Shown piece by piece: positions 33,875 to 42,473 of a stretch of DNA of 64,000 nt. The number at the start of each line of letters is the position of its first letter. The first letter of the stretch is position 1. The stretch is from the NCBI RefSeq assembly GCF_014203855.1, contig NZ_JACHJV010000001.1, forward strand, positions 7,006,001 to 7,070,000. Reading direction: 5' to 3'. The notes beneath the pieces are model-generated. The model saw only the letters and a program-made list of their open reading frames with translations. It ran no database searches and was not told where the DNA came from. Position numbers and translations under genes: made by a program. The DNA is from Kitasatospora kifunensis. GTDB taxonomy: Bacteria; Actinomycetota; Actinomycetes; Streptomycetales; Streptomycetaceae.

Positions 33875-34573
33875 TCAGGCCAGTCCCAGCCCCGGGTCGT
33901 TCTCCTGCTCGGTGGCGGGGGAGAGGTCGGCCAGGGTGTTCCAGAACATCAGCTCGTAGGCCTGCAGCAGCCGCCCGTAGCGGCGGCCCTCGGCGAGCCG
34001 CTGCTGGTCCAGGCCGCCGGCGGTGACCACCGCGACCGCCTCGTCCTCCAACTCGGGGGCCGGCGTGGCGAAGAAGTCGAAGAAGGCGCAGGCGGCGTCG
34101 GAGAACCCGTAGTGCTGGCGCAGCGCCCGCGCCGTGATGGCGCAGTAGTTGCCCCAGGCGGCGAAGTTGGCGGCCAGCGCGAGGACGATGGCGGTGGGCT
34201 CGCCGTTGAGTGCCAGCCAGGCCAGCTGGCCCGGGTAGGCCTGGCAGCCGGCCAACGGCTCCCGCTCGCGCAGGGCCTGCTCCTGAAGTCCGCAGCCGGC
34301 CGCGAACGCGGTCAGCGCGTTCAGGGCCAGCGACTCGCCCTCCGCCAGGCGCCCGAAGTAGCCGCCGGCCGGGGTCTCGGCACAGCGCGCGGCCAGCACC
34401 AGGAAGCTGCGCCGGTCGCTGCGGATGATCCGGTGCTGCTGGGCGGCCAGTTCGGCGAGCACCGCGACCGGGGCCAGGCCCTGTTCGATCCGCGGGATCA
34501 GCCGGTTCTCCCGTTCGGCCGGGGTGAGCTCCCGGCGGATGGTCAGCAGGGCCTCACGGGGCGTGGGGGTCAT
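33875..34573 (-). CDS. TenA/PqqC-like protein
   Basis: 232 residues from ATG 34573 (GGGAGG upstream). All-helical TenA/PqqC superfamily pattern: an N-terminal helix with REALLTIRRELTPAERENRL, a middle ETPAGGYFGRLAEGESLAL, then NFAAWGNYCAITARALRQHYGF and the C-terminal FFDFFATPAPELEDEAVAVV and YELMFWNTLADL. The thiaminase Cys cannot be assigned with confidence, so thiamine salvage is not demonstrated. Two 13-bp direct repeats lie just upstream. Confidence 0.75.
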   Translation of the reverse strand: MTPTPREALLTIRRELTPAERENRLIPRIEQGLAPVAVLAELAAQQHRIIRSDRRSFLVLAARCAETPAGGYFGRLAEGESLALNALTAFAAGCGLQEQALREREPLAGCQAYPGQLAWLALNGEPTAIVLALAANFAAWGNYCAITARALRQHYGFSDAACAFFDFFATPAPELEDEAVAVVTAGGLDQQRLAEGRRYGRLLQAYELMFWNTLADLSPATEQENDPGLGLA

Positions 34574-34593
34574 CGGGGGCCGCCTCCCTTGAA

Positions 34594-34623
34594 CACGGAA
34601 CACTGGTGAGCACGGAACACTGG
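34594..34623. repeat. 13-bp direct repeat in TenA-like promoter
   Basis: CACGGAACACTGG occurs twice, 17 nt apart (34594 and 34611), 20-50 nt upstream of the TenA-like start. Spacing of about 1.6 helical turns is compatible with a regulator site. Confidence 0.6.
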
Positions 34624-34673
34624 CTGGGCTTGGTTCGGCGGGCCGGGCGCGGCACCGCTGCCCCGGTCAGCGT

Positions 34674-34775
34674 AGGGCCTGTCTGACGATTCGCGTCGGA
34701 TCAGCGCGCGGCTCCCCCAGCCTTCGGCCGGGAGGTGCCCCCAGGGCGCCCGGCGGGAATCGTCAGACAGGCCCT
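34674..34775. repeat. 102-bp MITE-like element
   Basis: 19-bp perfect terminal inverted repeats (AGGGCCTGTCTGACGATTC and complement) bracket a GC-rich core containing CCCCCAGCCTTCGGCCGGGA, itself hairpin-forming. No coding capacity. Size, perfect ends and core match non-autonomous repeats scattered in streptomycete chromosomes. It lies between the TenA-like gene and glutaminase. Confidence 0.75.
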
Positions 34776-34821
34776 GTCCGGGCCGCGGTTGCGGGCGGCG
34801 ACCCGGCGCGCTGATGGATCG

Positions 34822-35733
34822 TCAGAAGACCGACCAGCCGGTGGCGGTGGTGAAGGCGTCGAGCGCGGCGACCGCGCCGACCGAGTTGCCCGCCCGGTCC
34901 AGCGCCGGGCCCCAGGCGCAGAGCGTGCCGCGCCCCGGGACTATCGCGAGGATCCCGCCGCCGACCCCGCTCTTGCCGGGCAGCCCGACCCGGAACGCGA
35001 AGTCTCCGGCCGCGTCGTAGGTGCCGCAGGTGAGCAGGACGGCGTTGATCCGCTTGGCGTCGCTGCGCGAGAGCAGTCGGCTGCCGTCCGTGCGCACGCC
35101 GTGCCGGGCCAGGAAGAGGCCGGCCAGCGCCAGGTCCCGGCAGCTGGCGGCGATCGCGCAGTGGGCGTAGTAGTGCGAGAGCACCGCCTCGACCGGGTTC
35201 TCCAGGTTGCCGTAGCTGGCGATGAAGTGGGCCAGTGCGGCGTTGCGGTGGCCGTGCGCGGCCTCCGAGCCGGCCACCACCGGGTCGGTGTCCAGCAGCG
35301 GGTTGCCCGACTCGGCGCGCAGGAACTCGCGCACGGCCCGCCCGGCGTCCCCGGTCAGGGTGAGCAGGTGGTCGGTGACCACCACCGCACCGGCGTTGAT
35401 GAACGGGTTGCGCGGGATGCCCTGCTCGGACTCGAGCTGGATCAGCGAGTTGAACGGCGTGCCGGAGGGCTCGCGGCCCACCCGGTGCCAGATCCCCTCG
35501 CTACCGGCGGCCAGGGTGAGGGCGAGGGTGAAGAGCTTGGAGATGGACTGCACCGAGAACGGCACCTCCCAGTCCCCGGCGCCGTACACCTCGCCGTCGA
35601 CGGTCGCCAGCGCCAGCCCGAAAGCGTGCGGGTCCACCGCGCCGAGCGCGGGGATGTAGTCGGCCACCCGGCCGGTGGTCAGCAGCGGGCGGGCGGCGTC
35701 CACCGCGCGCTGGAGTTCGAGTTGGTAGTCCAT
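34822..35733 (-). CDS. glsA: glutaminase A
   Basis: 303 residues from ATG 35733, with AGGGTG upstream. The serine-dependent glutaminase fold is clear: PFSVQSISKLFTLAL holds the catalytic Ser-x-x-Lys, followed by FINAGAVVV, LESEQGIPRNPF, SHYYAHCAIAAS, and GLPGKSGVGGGILAIVPG near the C-terminus. It hydrolyses L-glutamine to glutamate and ammonia. Single-domain form without STAS or ankyrin domains. It diverges from the Fpg/Nei gene. Confidence 0.95.
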   Translation of the reverse strand: MDYQLELQRAVDAARPLLTTGRVADYIPALGAVDPHAFGLALATVDGEVYGAGDWEVPFSVQSISKLFTLALTLAAGSEGIWHRVGREPSGTPFNSLIQLESEQGIPRNPFINAGAVVVTDHLLTLTGDAGRAVREFLRAESGNPLLDTDPVVAGSEAAHGHRNAALAHFIASYGNLENPVEAVLSHYYAHCAIAASCRDLALAGLFLARHGVRTDGSRLLSRSDAKRINAVLLTCGTYDAAGDFAFRVGLPGKSGVGGGILAIVPGRGTLCAWGPALDRAGNSVGAVAALDAFTTATGWSVF

Positions 35734-35812
35734 GGATTCACCCTGCATATCATCACTTTTTCACGGCGTGGCACCCCCGACCAATGCCCGGCACCCGCGC
35801 AGACTGGGGGAC

Positions 35813-36691
35813 GTGCCCGAGCTGCCCGAAGTCGAAGCGCTCAGCGCTTTCCTGACGGAACACCTGGTCGGCCAGGTGATCGACCGGGTGTACCCGGTCG
35901 CCGTGAACGTGCTCAAGACCTACCAGCCGCCGGTCACCGCCCTTGAGGGCCGCACCGTGACCGCGGTCGGGCGGCGCGGCAAGTTCCTGGTGATCACTGC
36001 CGCCGCCCCGGACGCCGCCGACCTGCATCTGGTGATCCACCTGGCCAGGGCCGGCTGGCTGCGCTGGCAGCGGAAGATGTCGGACGTGCCGCCGCACCCC
36101 GGCAAGGGCCCGCTGGCGTTGCGGGTGCGGCTGGCGGACTCCACCAGCGGCTTCGACCTGACCGAAGCCGGGACCAAGAAGGGGCTCGCGGTCTCCTGCG
36201 TGGCGGACCCGGCCGAGGTGCCCGGCATCGCGCGGCTGGGCCCCGACCCGCTGGACCCGGCCTTCACCCTGGAGGCGCTGCGCGGCCTGCTGGCCGGCGA
36301 GCGGCGGCAGCTCAAGGGCATGCTGCGGGACCAGAGCGTCCTGGCCGGGATCGGCAACGCCTACTCGGACGAGATCCTGCACGCCGCCCGGATGTCGCCG
36401 TTCAAGCAGGCCGCGCGGTTGACCGAGGCGGAGAGCGAGACGCTCTACCGGGCCATCGGCGACACCCTGCGGGAGGCCGTCGAACGCTCGCACGGGTTGG
36501 CCGCGGGCGAGCTGAAGGCGGAGAAGAAGACCGGCCTGCGGGTGCACGGGCGGGCCGGCCAGCCGTGCCCGGTCTGCGGGGACACGATCCGCGAGGTGTC
36601 CTTCGCCGACTCGGCGCTGCAGTACTGCCCGACCTGCCAGACCGGCGGCAAACCGCTGGCCGATCGGCGACTGTCGCGCCTGCTCAAGTAG
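35813..36691 (+). CDS. Fpg/Nei family DNA glycosylase
   Basis: 292 residues; GTG 35813 is fixed as start because the family needs Pro2-Glu3 (VPELPEVEAL), the N-terminal proline being the Schiff-base nucleophile. Conserved VGRRGKFLVI (catalytic Lys loop), LAGIGNAYSDEILH (helix-two-turn-helix), and a C-terminal zinc finger CPVCGDTIREV ... CPTCQTGG. It excises oxidised bases and cleaves the AP site. Spacing to upstream GGGGG is only 2 nt, so translation may be leaderless. Fpg versus Nei/MutM2 specificity is not settled. Confidence 0.9.
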   Translation: MPELPEVEALSAFLTEHLVGQVIDRVYPVAVNVLKTYQPPVTALEGRTVTAVGRRGKFLVITAAAPDAADLHLVIHLARAGWLRWQRKMSDVPPHPGKGPLALRVRLADSTSGFDLTEAGTKKGLAVSCVADPAEVPGIARLGPDPLDPAFTLEALRGLLAGERRQLKGMLRDQSVLAGIGNAYSDEILHAARMSPFKQAARLTEAESETLYRAIGDTLREAVERSHGLAAGELKAEKKTGLRVHGRAGQPCPVCGDTIREVSFADSALQYCPTCQTGGKPLADRRLSRLLK

Positions 36692-36795
36692 TGCCTGTCC
36701 GGTCAGGCAGGGCGTGTCCGGCCGTGCATGGCCGGTGCCGTCGTGGGGTAGATGCAGCCTCGTTTCCCGCATTCCACCCTCAGCTGGAGCTGCCC

Positions 36796-38430
36796 ATGCC
36801 CACCGACGCCCACCTGAGCCACACCCGTGGTGTGACCGACCCGCCGCTGCTGACGGAGACCATCGGCGCCAACCTGGCCCGCACGGTGGCCGCCTTCGGT
36901 GAGCGCGAGGCGTTGGTCGACGTCCCCGCCGGGCGGCGCTGGACCTACCGCGAGCTCGCCGCCGACGTGGCCGTGGTGGCGCTCGGGCTGCTCGCCCGGG
37001 GCGTGCGTCCCGGCGACCGGGTCGGCATCTGGTCACCGAACCGCGCGGAGTGGGTGCTGCTGCAGTACGCGACGGCGCGGATCGGCGCGATCCTGGTGAG
37101 CATCAACCCGGGCTACCGGACCCATGAACTGGAGTACGTGCTGCGCCAGTCCGCGACCCGCACGGTGGTGGCGACGCCGCGCTACAAGACCTCCGACTAC
37201 GCGGCCATGCTGGCCCAGGCCCAGCCGAACTGCCCGGAGCTGCGCGAGGTGCTGCTGATCGGTGAGGACTCCTGGGAGGAGCTGCTCGCGGCCGGGCGGC
37301 GCGGTGATCCGGCGGCGCTCGCGGCCGTCGAGAGCGGCCTGCACCCGGACGATCCGATCAACATCCAGTACACCTCGGGTACCACCGGCTTCCCGAAGGG
37401 CGCCACGCTCTCGCACCGCAACATCCTCAACAACGGTTACTTCGTCGCCGAGTTGTGCGAGTACACCGAGCAGGACCGGATCTGCGTGCCGGTGCCCTTC
37501 TACCACTGCTTCGGCATGGTGATGGGCAACCTGGCGGCCACCACGCACGGCGCCTGCGTGGTCATCCCGGCGCCCACCTTCGACCCCGCCGCCACCCTGG
37601 CGGCCGTTGCCGCCGAACGGTGCACCTCGCTCTACGGCGTGCCGACCATGTTCATCGCCGAGCTGAACGACCCCGGCTTCGCCGACCACGACCTCGGCTC
37701 GCTGCGCACCGGCATCATGGCCGGTTCGCCCTGCCCGGCCGAGGTGATGAAACAGGTCATCGAGCAGATGCACATGGGCGCGGTGTCGATCTGCTACGGC
37801 ATGACCGAGACCGCGCCGGTCTCCACCCAGACCCGGCCCGAGGACAGCTTCGAGCAGCGGATCTCCACCGTGGGCCGGGTCGGCCCGCACCTGGAGGTCA
37901 AGGTGATAGACCCCGACACCGGTGCCACCGTGCCCCGCGGCACGATCGGGGAGCTGTGCACCCGCGGCTACTCGGTCATGCTCGGCTACTGGGACGAACC
38001 CGAGCGCACCGCCGAGGTCGTCGACCGGCAGGGCTGGATGCACACCGGCGACCTCGCGGTGATGGACCAGGACGGCTACCTCGCCGTGACCGGGCGGATC
38101 AAGGACCTGGTGATCCGCGGCGGTGAGAACATCTACCCGCGTGAGATCGAGGAGTTCCTGCTCACCCACCCGGACGTGCTGGACGCCCAGGTGGTCGGGG
38201 TGCCCGACCAGAAGTACGGCGAGGAACTGATGGCCTGGATCAGGCTGCGGGCCGACGCGCCCGAGCTGACCGCCGAGGCGCTGCGGGCCTACTGCACGGG
38301 CCGGTTGGCGCACTACAAGATCCCCCGGTACGTGCACCTGGTGGCCGCCTTCCCGATGACCGTGACCGGCAAGGTGCGCAAGGTCGAGATGCGGGAGGCG
38401 GCGGTGCGGCTGCTCGCGGGGCAGGGGTGA
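36796..38430 (+). CDS. AMP-binding fatty-acyl-CoA synthetase, FadD type
   Basis: 544 residues, ATG with GGAG 7 nt upstream. ANL-superfamily motifs: IQYTSGTTGFPKGATLSHRN (P-loop), CYGMTETAPVSTQT (A5), MHTGDLAVMDQDGYLAVTGR (A7-A8 hinge), IKDLVIRGGENIYPREIE and the catalytic Lys in TVTGKVRKVEM. It activates a carboxylic acid to acyl-AMP, then acyl-CoA. FFVAELCEYTEQDRI region and length match medium/long-chain FadD proteins; chain preference unknown. The gene follows the glycosylase by 104 nt. Confidence 0.93.
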   Translation: MPTDAHLSHTRGVTDPPLLTETIGANLARTVAAFGEREALVDVPAGRRWTYRELAADVAVVALGLLARGVRPGDRVGIWSPNRAEWVLLQYATARIGAILVSINPGYRTHELEYVLRQSATRTVVATPRYKTSDYAAMLAQAQPNCPELREVLLIGEDSWEELLAAGRRGDPAALAAVESGLHPDDPINIQYTSGTTGFPKGATLSHRNILNNGYFVAELCEYTEQDRICVPVPFYHCFGMVMGNLAATTHGACVVIPAPTFDPAATLAAVAAERCTSLYGVPTMFIAELNDPGFADHDLGSLRTGIMAGSPCPAEVMKQVIEQMHMGAVSICYGMTETAPVSTQTRPEDSFEQRISTVGRVGPHLEVKVIDPDTGATVPRGTIGELCTRGYSVMLGYWDEPERTAEVVDRQGWMHTGDLAVMDQDGYLAVTGRIKDLVIRGGENIYPREIEEFLLTHPDVLDAQVVGVPDQKYGEELMAWIRLRADAPELTAEALRAYCTGRLAHYKIPRYVHLVAAFPMTVTGKVRKVEMREAAVRLLAGQG

Positions 38431-38448
38431 CTGCGGGGTGAGCCGTGG

Positions 38449-40671
38449 TCAGTCCGAAGGCTTGGCGACCTTGTCAGCGAGGGCACTTGGCATCGGCTCG
38501 TAACGCAGCGGCGTGCGGGTGAACGAGCCCGTGCCGTGGGTGAGCGAGCGCAGGTCCACCGCGTAGCGGGTGAGTTCGAGCTCCGGCACCTCGGCGCGCA
38601 GCAGGCTCCAGCCGGGCCCGGCCGGCTCGGTGCCGAGCACCCGCGCGCGGCGCACCGACAGATCGCTGAACACCCCGCCCAGGTACTCGTCCGGGACCAG
38701 GACGCCCACCTCGGCCACCGGCTCCAGCAGGCGCACGGTGGTCTGGGTGGCGGCGTCGCGCAGCGCCAGCGCGCCCGCCGACTGGAACGCGGAGTCCGAG
38801 GAGTCGACCGAGTGGGCCTTGCCGTCCACCAGGGTGACCCGTACGTCCACCAGCGGATAGCCGTCGCCCACGCCGTGTGCCAGCTGCGCCCGCACGCCCT
38901 TCTCCACCGAGGGGATGAAGTGCCGGGGCACCGCGCCGCCGACCACCTGGTCGACGAACTCGAAGCCCGCCCCGCCGGGCAGCGGCTCCACCAGCAACTC
39001 GCAGATCGCGTACTGGCCGTGGCCTCCGGACTGCTTGACCAGCCGGCCGTGCCCGGTCGCCGCCGCCCCGAAGGTCTCGCGCAGCGCGACCTGGTAGGGC
39101 ACCTGTTCGACCTGGACCCCGAACTGCTCGCCCAGCTGGTGCAGCACCACGCCGACATGCGCCTCGCCGGTGCACCAGAGCACCAGTTGGCCGGTGGCGG
39201 GATTCTGCTCGACCCGGACGGTGGGATCCTGGGCGGCCAGTCGGGCCAGGCCCTGGGAGAGCTTGTCCTCGTCGCTGCGGCTGCGGGCCTTGACGGCGAT
39301 CGGCAGCAGGGGCTCCGGCAGCTCCCACGGGGTGAGGACCGCGGGGGCGGCCGGCTCGGAGAGGGTGTCACCGACCCTCGCGGTGCTGAGCTTGCCGACG
39401 CAGACCAGATCGCCGGCCACCGCGTGCGGCACCGGGCGCTGCTGCTTGCCGAACGGGCTGGTCAGGCCGGCGATCCGCTCGGTGGCGGCGCCGTCCACGG
39501 TCGCAGCCTGCGTGCTGGCCGGCTGCGTGCCGCTCGGCTGGGCGGTAGTCGGTTGGGTAGCCGCTTGGGCGCTGGTCGGTTGGGGCGCCGCGGGTCGGCC
39601 GGCCAGCTGGACCAGCAGATCCGGGTGAAGGGTGCCGGAGAAGACCCGGACCAGGCTGAGCCGCCCGACGTACGGGTCGCCGGTGTTCTGGATCACCTGC
39701 GCGACCAGCGGACCGGCCGGGTCCGCGACCGCCGCGCCAGTCCCCTCCGCCGCACCAGCCGTAGTGGGTCCCCCGGCTGAGGCCAGGTCGCCGAGCAGCT
39801 CGGGCAGCGGCCGGTCGGTTGGGGCGGGGAAGGCCGAGACGATCAGGTCGAGCAGGTCGACCGCCCCGGTGCCGTCCTCGCCGATCGGCAGCACCGGGTG
39901 GATCGCGTCGTGCAGCACCGCACCGCGCAGCCCCCGGGCCAGCGCGTCCTGATCCAGCGGTTCGCCGCCGACGTAGCGCTCCAGCAGCTCGTCATCCTCG
40001 CCCGCGATCGCCTCCACCAGCTGCTCCCTGGCGGGCTCGACCGCCGGTACGGGCTGCGCCTGGCCGTGCGTCTGGCCGGAGAGCAGTTCCACCGTGCCGC
40101 GCAGGTGGCCCTCGCTGCGCACCGGGAGGTCCACCGGTTGCACCGAGTCAGGCCGGTCGTCGCCGAGCGTCTGCCGGCAGGCGGCCAGCACCTCGTCGAA
40201 ATTGGCCCTGGCCGCGTCCATATGGGTGACCGCGATGGCGCGCGGCAGCCCCAGCAGCGCGCACTCCTGCCAGAGCGCGCGCACTGGCCCGCTCACCGGA
40301 TCGGTGGCCGAGACGACGAAGACGGCGGCGTCGGCGGCTCGCAGCGCGGCCCGCTGTTCGCCCGCGAAGTCGGCGTGGCCGGGCGGGTCGAGCAGGTTGA
40401 TCTTGACGCCGTGCCACTCGACGGGCACCAGGGACAGGCGCACCGAGCGCTGCTGCTGGTGCTCGATCTCCTCGTAGTCGGAGACCGTGCTGCCCTCGTC
40501 GACCCGACCCGCGCGGCTCAGTGCCCCGGCGGCCAGCGCGAGCGACTCGGTGAGCGTGGTCTTTCCGGACCCGCTGACGCCGACCAGGACGACGTTGCGC
40601 AGCTGCTCGGGTCGATCGGCGGCGGGCGCCCGCCCGGCCGCCCCCGCCCGCGATGTTGCTCGCTCGGACAT
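38449..40671 (-). CDS. elongation factor G-like protein EF-G2
   Basis: 740 residues from ATG 40671 (GAGGAG upstream; an open extension covers a tandem repeat). Five EF-G domains are present, but G motifs diverge from true EF-G: G1 GVSGSGKTT, G3 LLDPPGHADF and G4 THMD instead of NKxD. A Gln/Thr/Ala/Pro-rich insert of about 35 residues lies in domain II (QPTSAQAATQPTTAQPSGTQ). The actinobacterial EF-G2 group is not an essential translocase; in mycobacteria a homologue lacks translocation activity. Function here unknown. Confidence 0.9.
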   Translation of the reverse strand: MSERATSRAGAAGRAPAADRPEQLRNVVLVGVSGSGKTTLTESLALAAGALSRAGRVDEGSTVSDYEEIEHQQQRSVRLSLVPVEWHGVKINLLDPPGHADFAGEQRAALRAADAAVFVVSATDPVSGPVRALWQECALLGLPRAIAVTHMDAARANFDEVLAACRQTLGDDRPDSVQPVDLPVRSEGHLRGTVELLSGQTHGQAQPVPAVEPAREQLVEAIAGEDDELLERYVGGEPLDQDALARGLRGAVLHDAIHPVLPIGEDGTGAVDLLDLIVSAFPAPTDRPLPELLGDLASAGGPTTAGAAEGTGAAVADPAGPLVAQVIQNTGDPYVGRLSLVRVFSGTLHPDLLVQLAGRPAAPQPTSAQAATQPTTAQPSGTQPASTQAATVDGAATERIAGLTSPFGKQQRPVPHAVAGDLVCVGKLSTARVGDTLSEPAAPAVLTPWELPEPLLPIAVKARSRSDEDKLSQGLARLAAQDPTVRVEQNPATGQLVLWCTGEAHVGVVLHQLGEQFGVQVEQVPYQVALRETFGAAATGHGRLVKQSGGHGQYAICELLVEPLPGGAGFEFVDQVVGGAVPRHFIPSVEKGVRAQLAHGVGDGYPLVDVRVTLVDGKAHSVDSSDSAFQSAGALALRDAATQTTVRLLEPVAEVGVLVPDEYLGGVFSDLSVRRARVLGTEPAGPGWSLLRAEVPELELTRYAVDLRSLTHGTGSFTRTPLRYEPMPSALADKVAKPSD

Positions 40672-40798
40672 GCCGGTACTCCTCGGGTGCGCGGGAGGGT
40701 TGGTTCGTGCTCGGTGGAAAGTTCGTCCTTCGAGCTTTCCACCGAGGTCGGCCGGGGTCCACCGGGAAACCCTCTGCTCCGTGGTCGGGCGCGTTGCT

Positions 40799-40906
40799 GA
40801 TCGGGGCACCGATCGGGTCGCTGACTGGGTCGCCGATCGAGTCACTGACTGGGGCGCTGACTGGGGCGCCGATCGGGTTGTCGATTGGGTCGTCGATCAG
40901 CGGGAG
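40799..40906. repeat. 12-bp minisatellite, nine units
   Basis: Nine units of exactly 12 bp (GATCGGGTCGCT-like; anchors GAT/GAC at 40799, 40811, 40823, 40835, 40847, 40859, 40871, 40883, 40895) with substitutions but no indels. It lies between the MFS stop and the EF-G2 start. Divergence of units shows it is old. All frames give four-residue repeats, so coding is not implied. Confidence 0.85.
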
Positions 40907-42384
40907 GCATCTCCTGCGGGGACCGTGGCCGTGGCATCGGCCGCAGCCGGCGTCGTCGTCGGCCCGGTCGTGGCAGGCCCCGCGCTCGTGGGCGCCCAGT
41001 GCTGTGCGGTGGCCAGCACCAGTGCGGTGGCCACCGCCAGGACGGCTGCCACGATGATCGCGATCCAGGCGTGTCGGAAGGCCTCCAGCGCCTGCTGTGC
41101 GCCGTGTGGGGTACCCAGCACGCTCACCACCACGGCGACTCCGATCACCGCGCCGATCTGACGGCCCATCGTGGTCACCGCGGAGCCGGTGGCGAACCGG
41201 GTGGGCGGCAGCGCAGCGGCGGCCGCCCCGATCAGCGTGGGCAGAGTGAGCGCGACACCGACTCCGGTGAGCAGCATGCCGGGCAACAACTCGGTCGCGT
41301 ACCCGGGCGTGGTCCGCACGGCCGCGACCCACCAGACGATTCCCGCGGTGAAGCAGAGCAGGCCGAGCGTCGCCAACCGCCCGTGCCCGAGGCGGCGCAC
41401 CAGCCCTCCGGCGGCCATGGTGATCGGCGGCACGAGCAGTGGTCCCGGTGCCACCGCGAGCCCGGTGCGCAGTGCTGAGTAGCCCCAGACCTGCTGGCAC
41501 CAGAGCACCGAGGTCAGCAGCATGCCGGAGAACGCGATGGTGAAGAGCAGCGCCGTCGCGTTGGCGGCCGCGAAGACCGGCACCCGCAGCAGCGGCAGCT
41601 CGACCACCGGCGCCGGGTGCCGAGCGGAGCGCAGCAGAAAGCCGCCCGCCAGGACGAGGGCTGCCGCCAGGCTGCCGATCACCCGGGCCGACCCCCAACC
41701 CCAGCCGTCCGCCTTGACCAGGCCGATCGCGAGCAGGGCGATGGCGGCCGTCAGCAGCAGCGCACCGACCAGGTCGGGCCACGGGCCCTCGCCGCGGCCG
41801 CGCACTCGGGGCAGCACCCGCAGTCCGGCCACCAGCCCGGCCAAGCCGACCGGCAGGTTGACCAGGAAGACCCAGCGCCAGTCGGCCTCGACCAGCACCC
41901 CGCCGAGCACCGGACCCAGGCCGGCCGCGACGCCACCGACCGACGCCCATGCGCGGACCGCGCCGGGCCGCCGCTGCGGCTCGGTGGCATCCAGCAGCAG
42001 CGCGAGCGAGGTGGGTATCAACAGCGCACCACCGACCGCCTGCAGCAACCGAGCGCCGACCAGCCAGCCGACGCCGGGTGCCAGCGCGCAGAGCGCGGAG
42101 GAGAGGGTGAAGAGCGCCAGCCCGGCCAGGAAGGCCCCGCGGTGGCCGACCCGATCGGCCAGCCGCCCGGCGGGCACCAGCAGGGCGGCGAAGACGATGG
42201 CGTAGCCGTTGAGCACCCAGGAGAGCGAGGTGAGCGTGCTGCCGTGGAAGTGCTCGTTCATGGCGGGGAGCGCGACGTTGACGATGAAGAGGTCGAGGTT
42301 GGAGACGAAGACCGCGGCGGCGACCACGAGGAAGACGGTGCGGGAGTTGCCAGGATGAGAGTTTGGATTTCCAACTATCTGCAT
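40897..42384 (-). CDS. MFS drug exporter, DHA2 (14-TM) type
   Basis: 495 residues from ATG 42384; -10 TAGCGT ends 8 nt upstream, so leaderless. Fourteen hydrophobic segments; VSNLDLFIVNVALP in TM1 is motif D1, GYAIVFAALLVPAGRLADRVG is motif A, and GGALLIPTSLALLL is characteristic of DHA2 exporters, followed by WRWVFLVNLPVGL. Proton-coupled efflux of small hydrophobic or cationic compounds is expected. A palindromic operator overlaps the -35 element, but no regulator gene is adjacent. Confidence 0.9.
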   Translation of the reverse strand: MQIVGNPNSHPGNSRTVFLVVAAAVFVSNLDLFIVNVALPAMNEHFHGSTLTSLSWVLNGYAIVFAALLVPAGRLADRVGHRGAFLAGLALFTLSSALCALAPGVGWLVGARLLQAVGGALLIPTSLALLLDATEPQRRPGAVRAWASVGGVAAGLGPVLGGVLVEADWRWVFLVNLPVGLAGLVAGLRVLPRVRGRGEGPWPDLVGALLLTAAIALLAIGLVKADGWGWGSARVIGSLAAALVLAGGFLLRSARHPAPVVELPLLRVPVFAAANATALLFTIAFSGMLLTSVLWCQQVWGYSALRTGLAVAPGPLLVPPITMAAGGLVRRLGHGRLATLGLLCFTAGIVWWVAAVRTTPGYATELLPGMLLTGVGVALTLPTLIGAAAAALPPTRFATGSAVTTMGRQIGAVIGVAVVVSVLGTPHGAQQALEAFRHAWIAIIVAAVLAVATALVLATAQHWAPTSAGPATTGPTTTPAAADATATVPAGDASR

Positions 42385-42392
42385 GGGATGGC

Positions 42393-42427
42393 ACGCTAGC
42401 GGTGGTGGGTTTGAAAACGCAACCCAC
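42393..42427 (-). promoter_or_regulatory. MFS promoter with palindromic operator
   Basis: On the minus strand -35 TTGCGT (42422-42417), 18 bp, -10 TAGCGT (42398-42393). The palindrome GTGGGTT-N9-AACCCAC (42405-42427) covers the -35 and the spacer, a layout expected for repression by a TetR or MarR protein. Confidence 0.7.
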
Positions 42428-42473
42428 TGGTGCTGGCGGGGTGATGAGCACAGGTGATGCGCGGGGCAGGAGG

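Noticed and set aside
33875..34573. Calling the TenA-like gene a thiaminase II
   Set aside because: The catalytic Cys and thiamine gene neighbours are not evident, so only the superfamily is claimed.
40672..40845. N-terminal extension of EF-G2 through the 12-bp repeat
   Set aside because: Homologues start near MSERA, where GAGGAG is suitably placed; the extension is repeat-derived.
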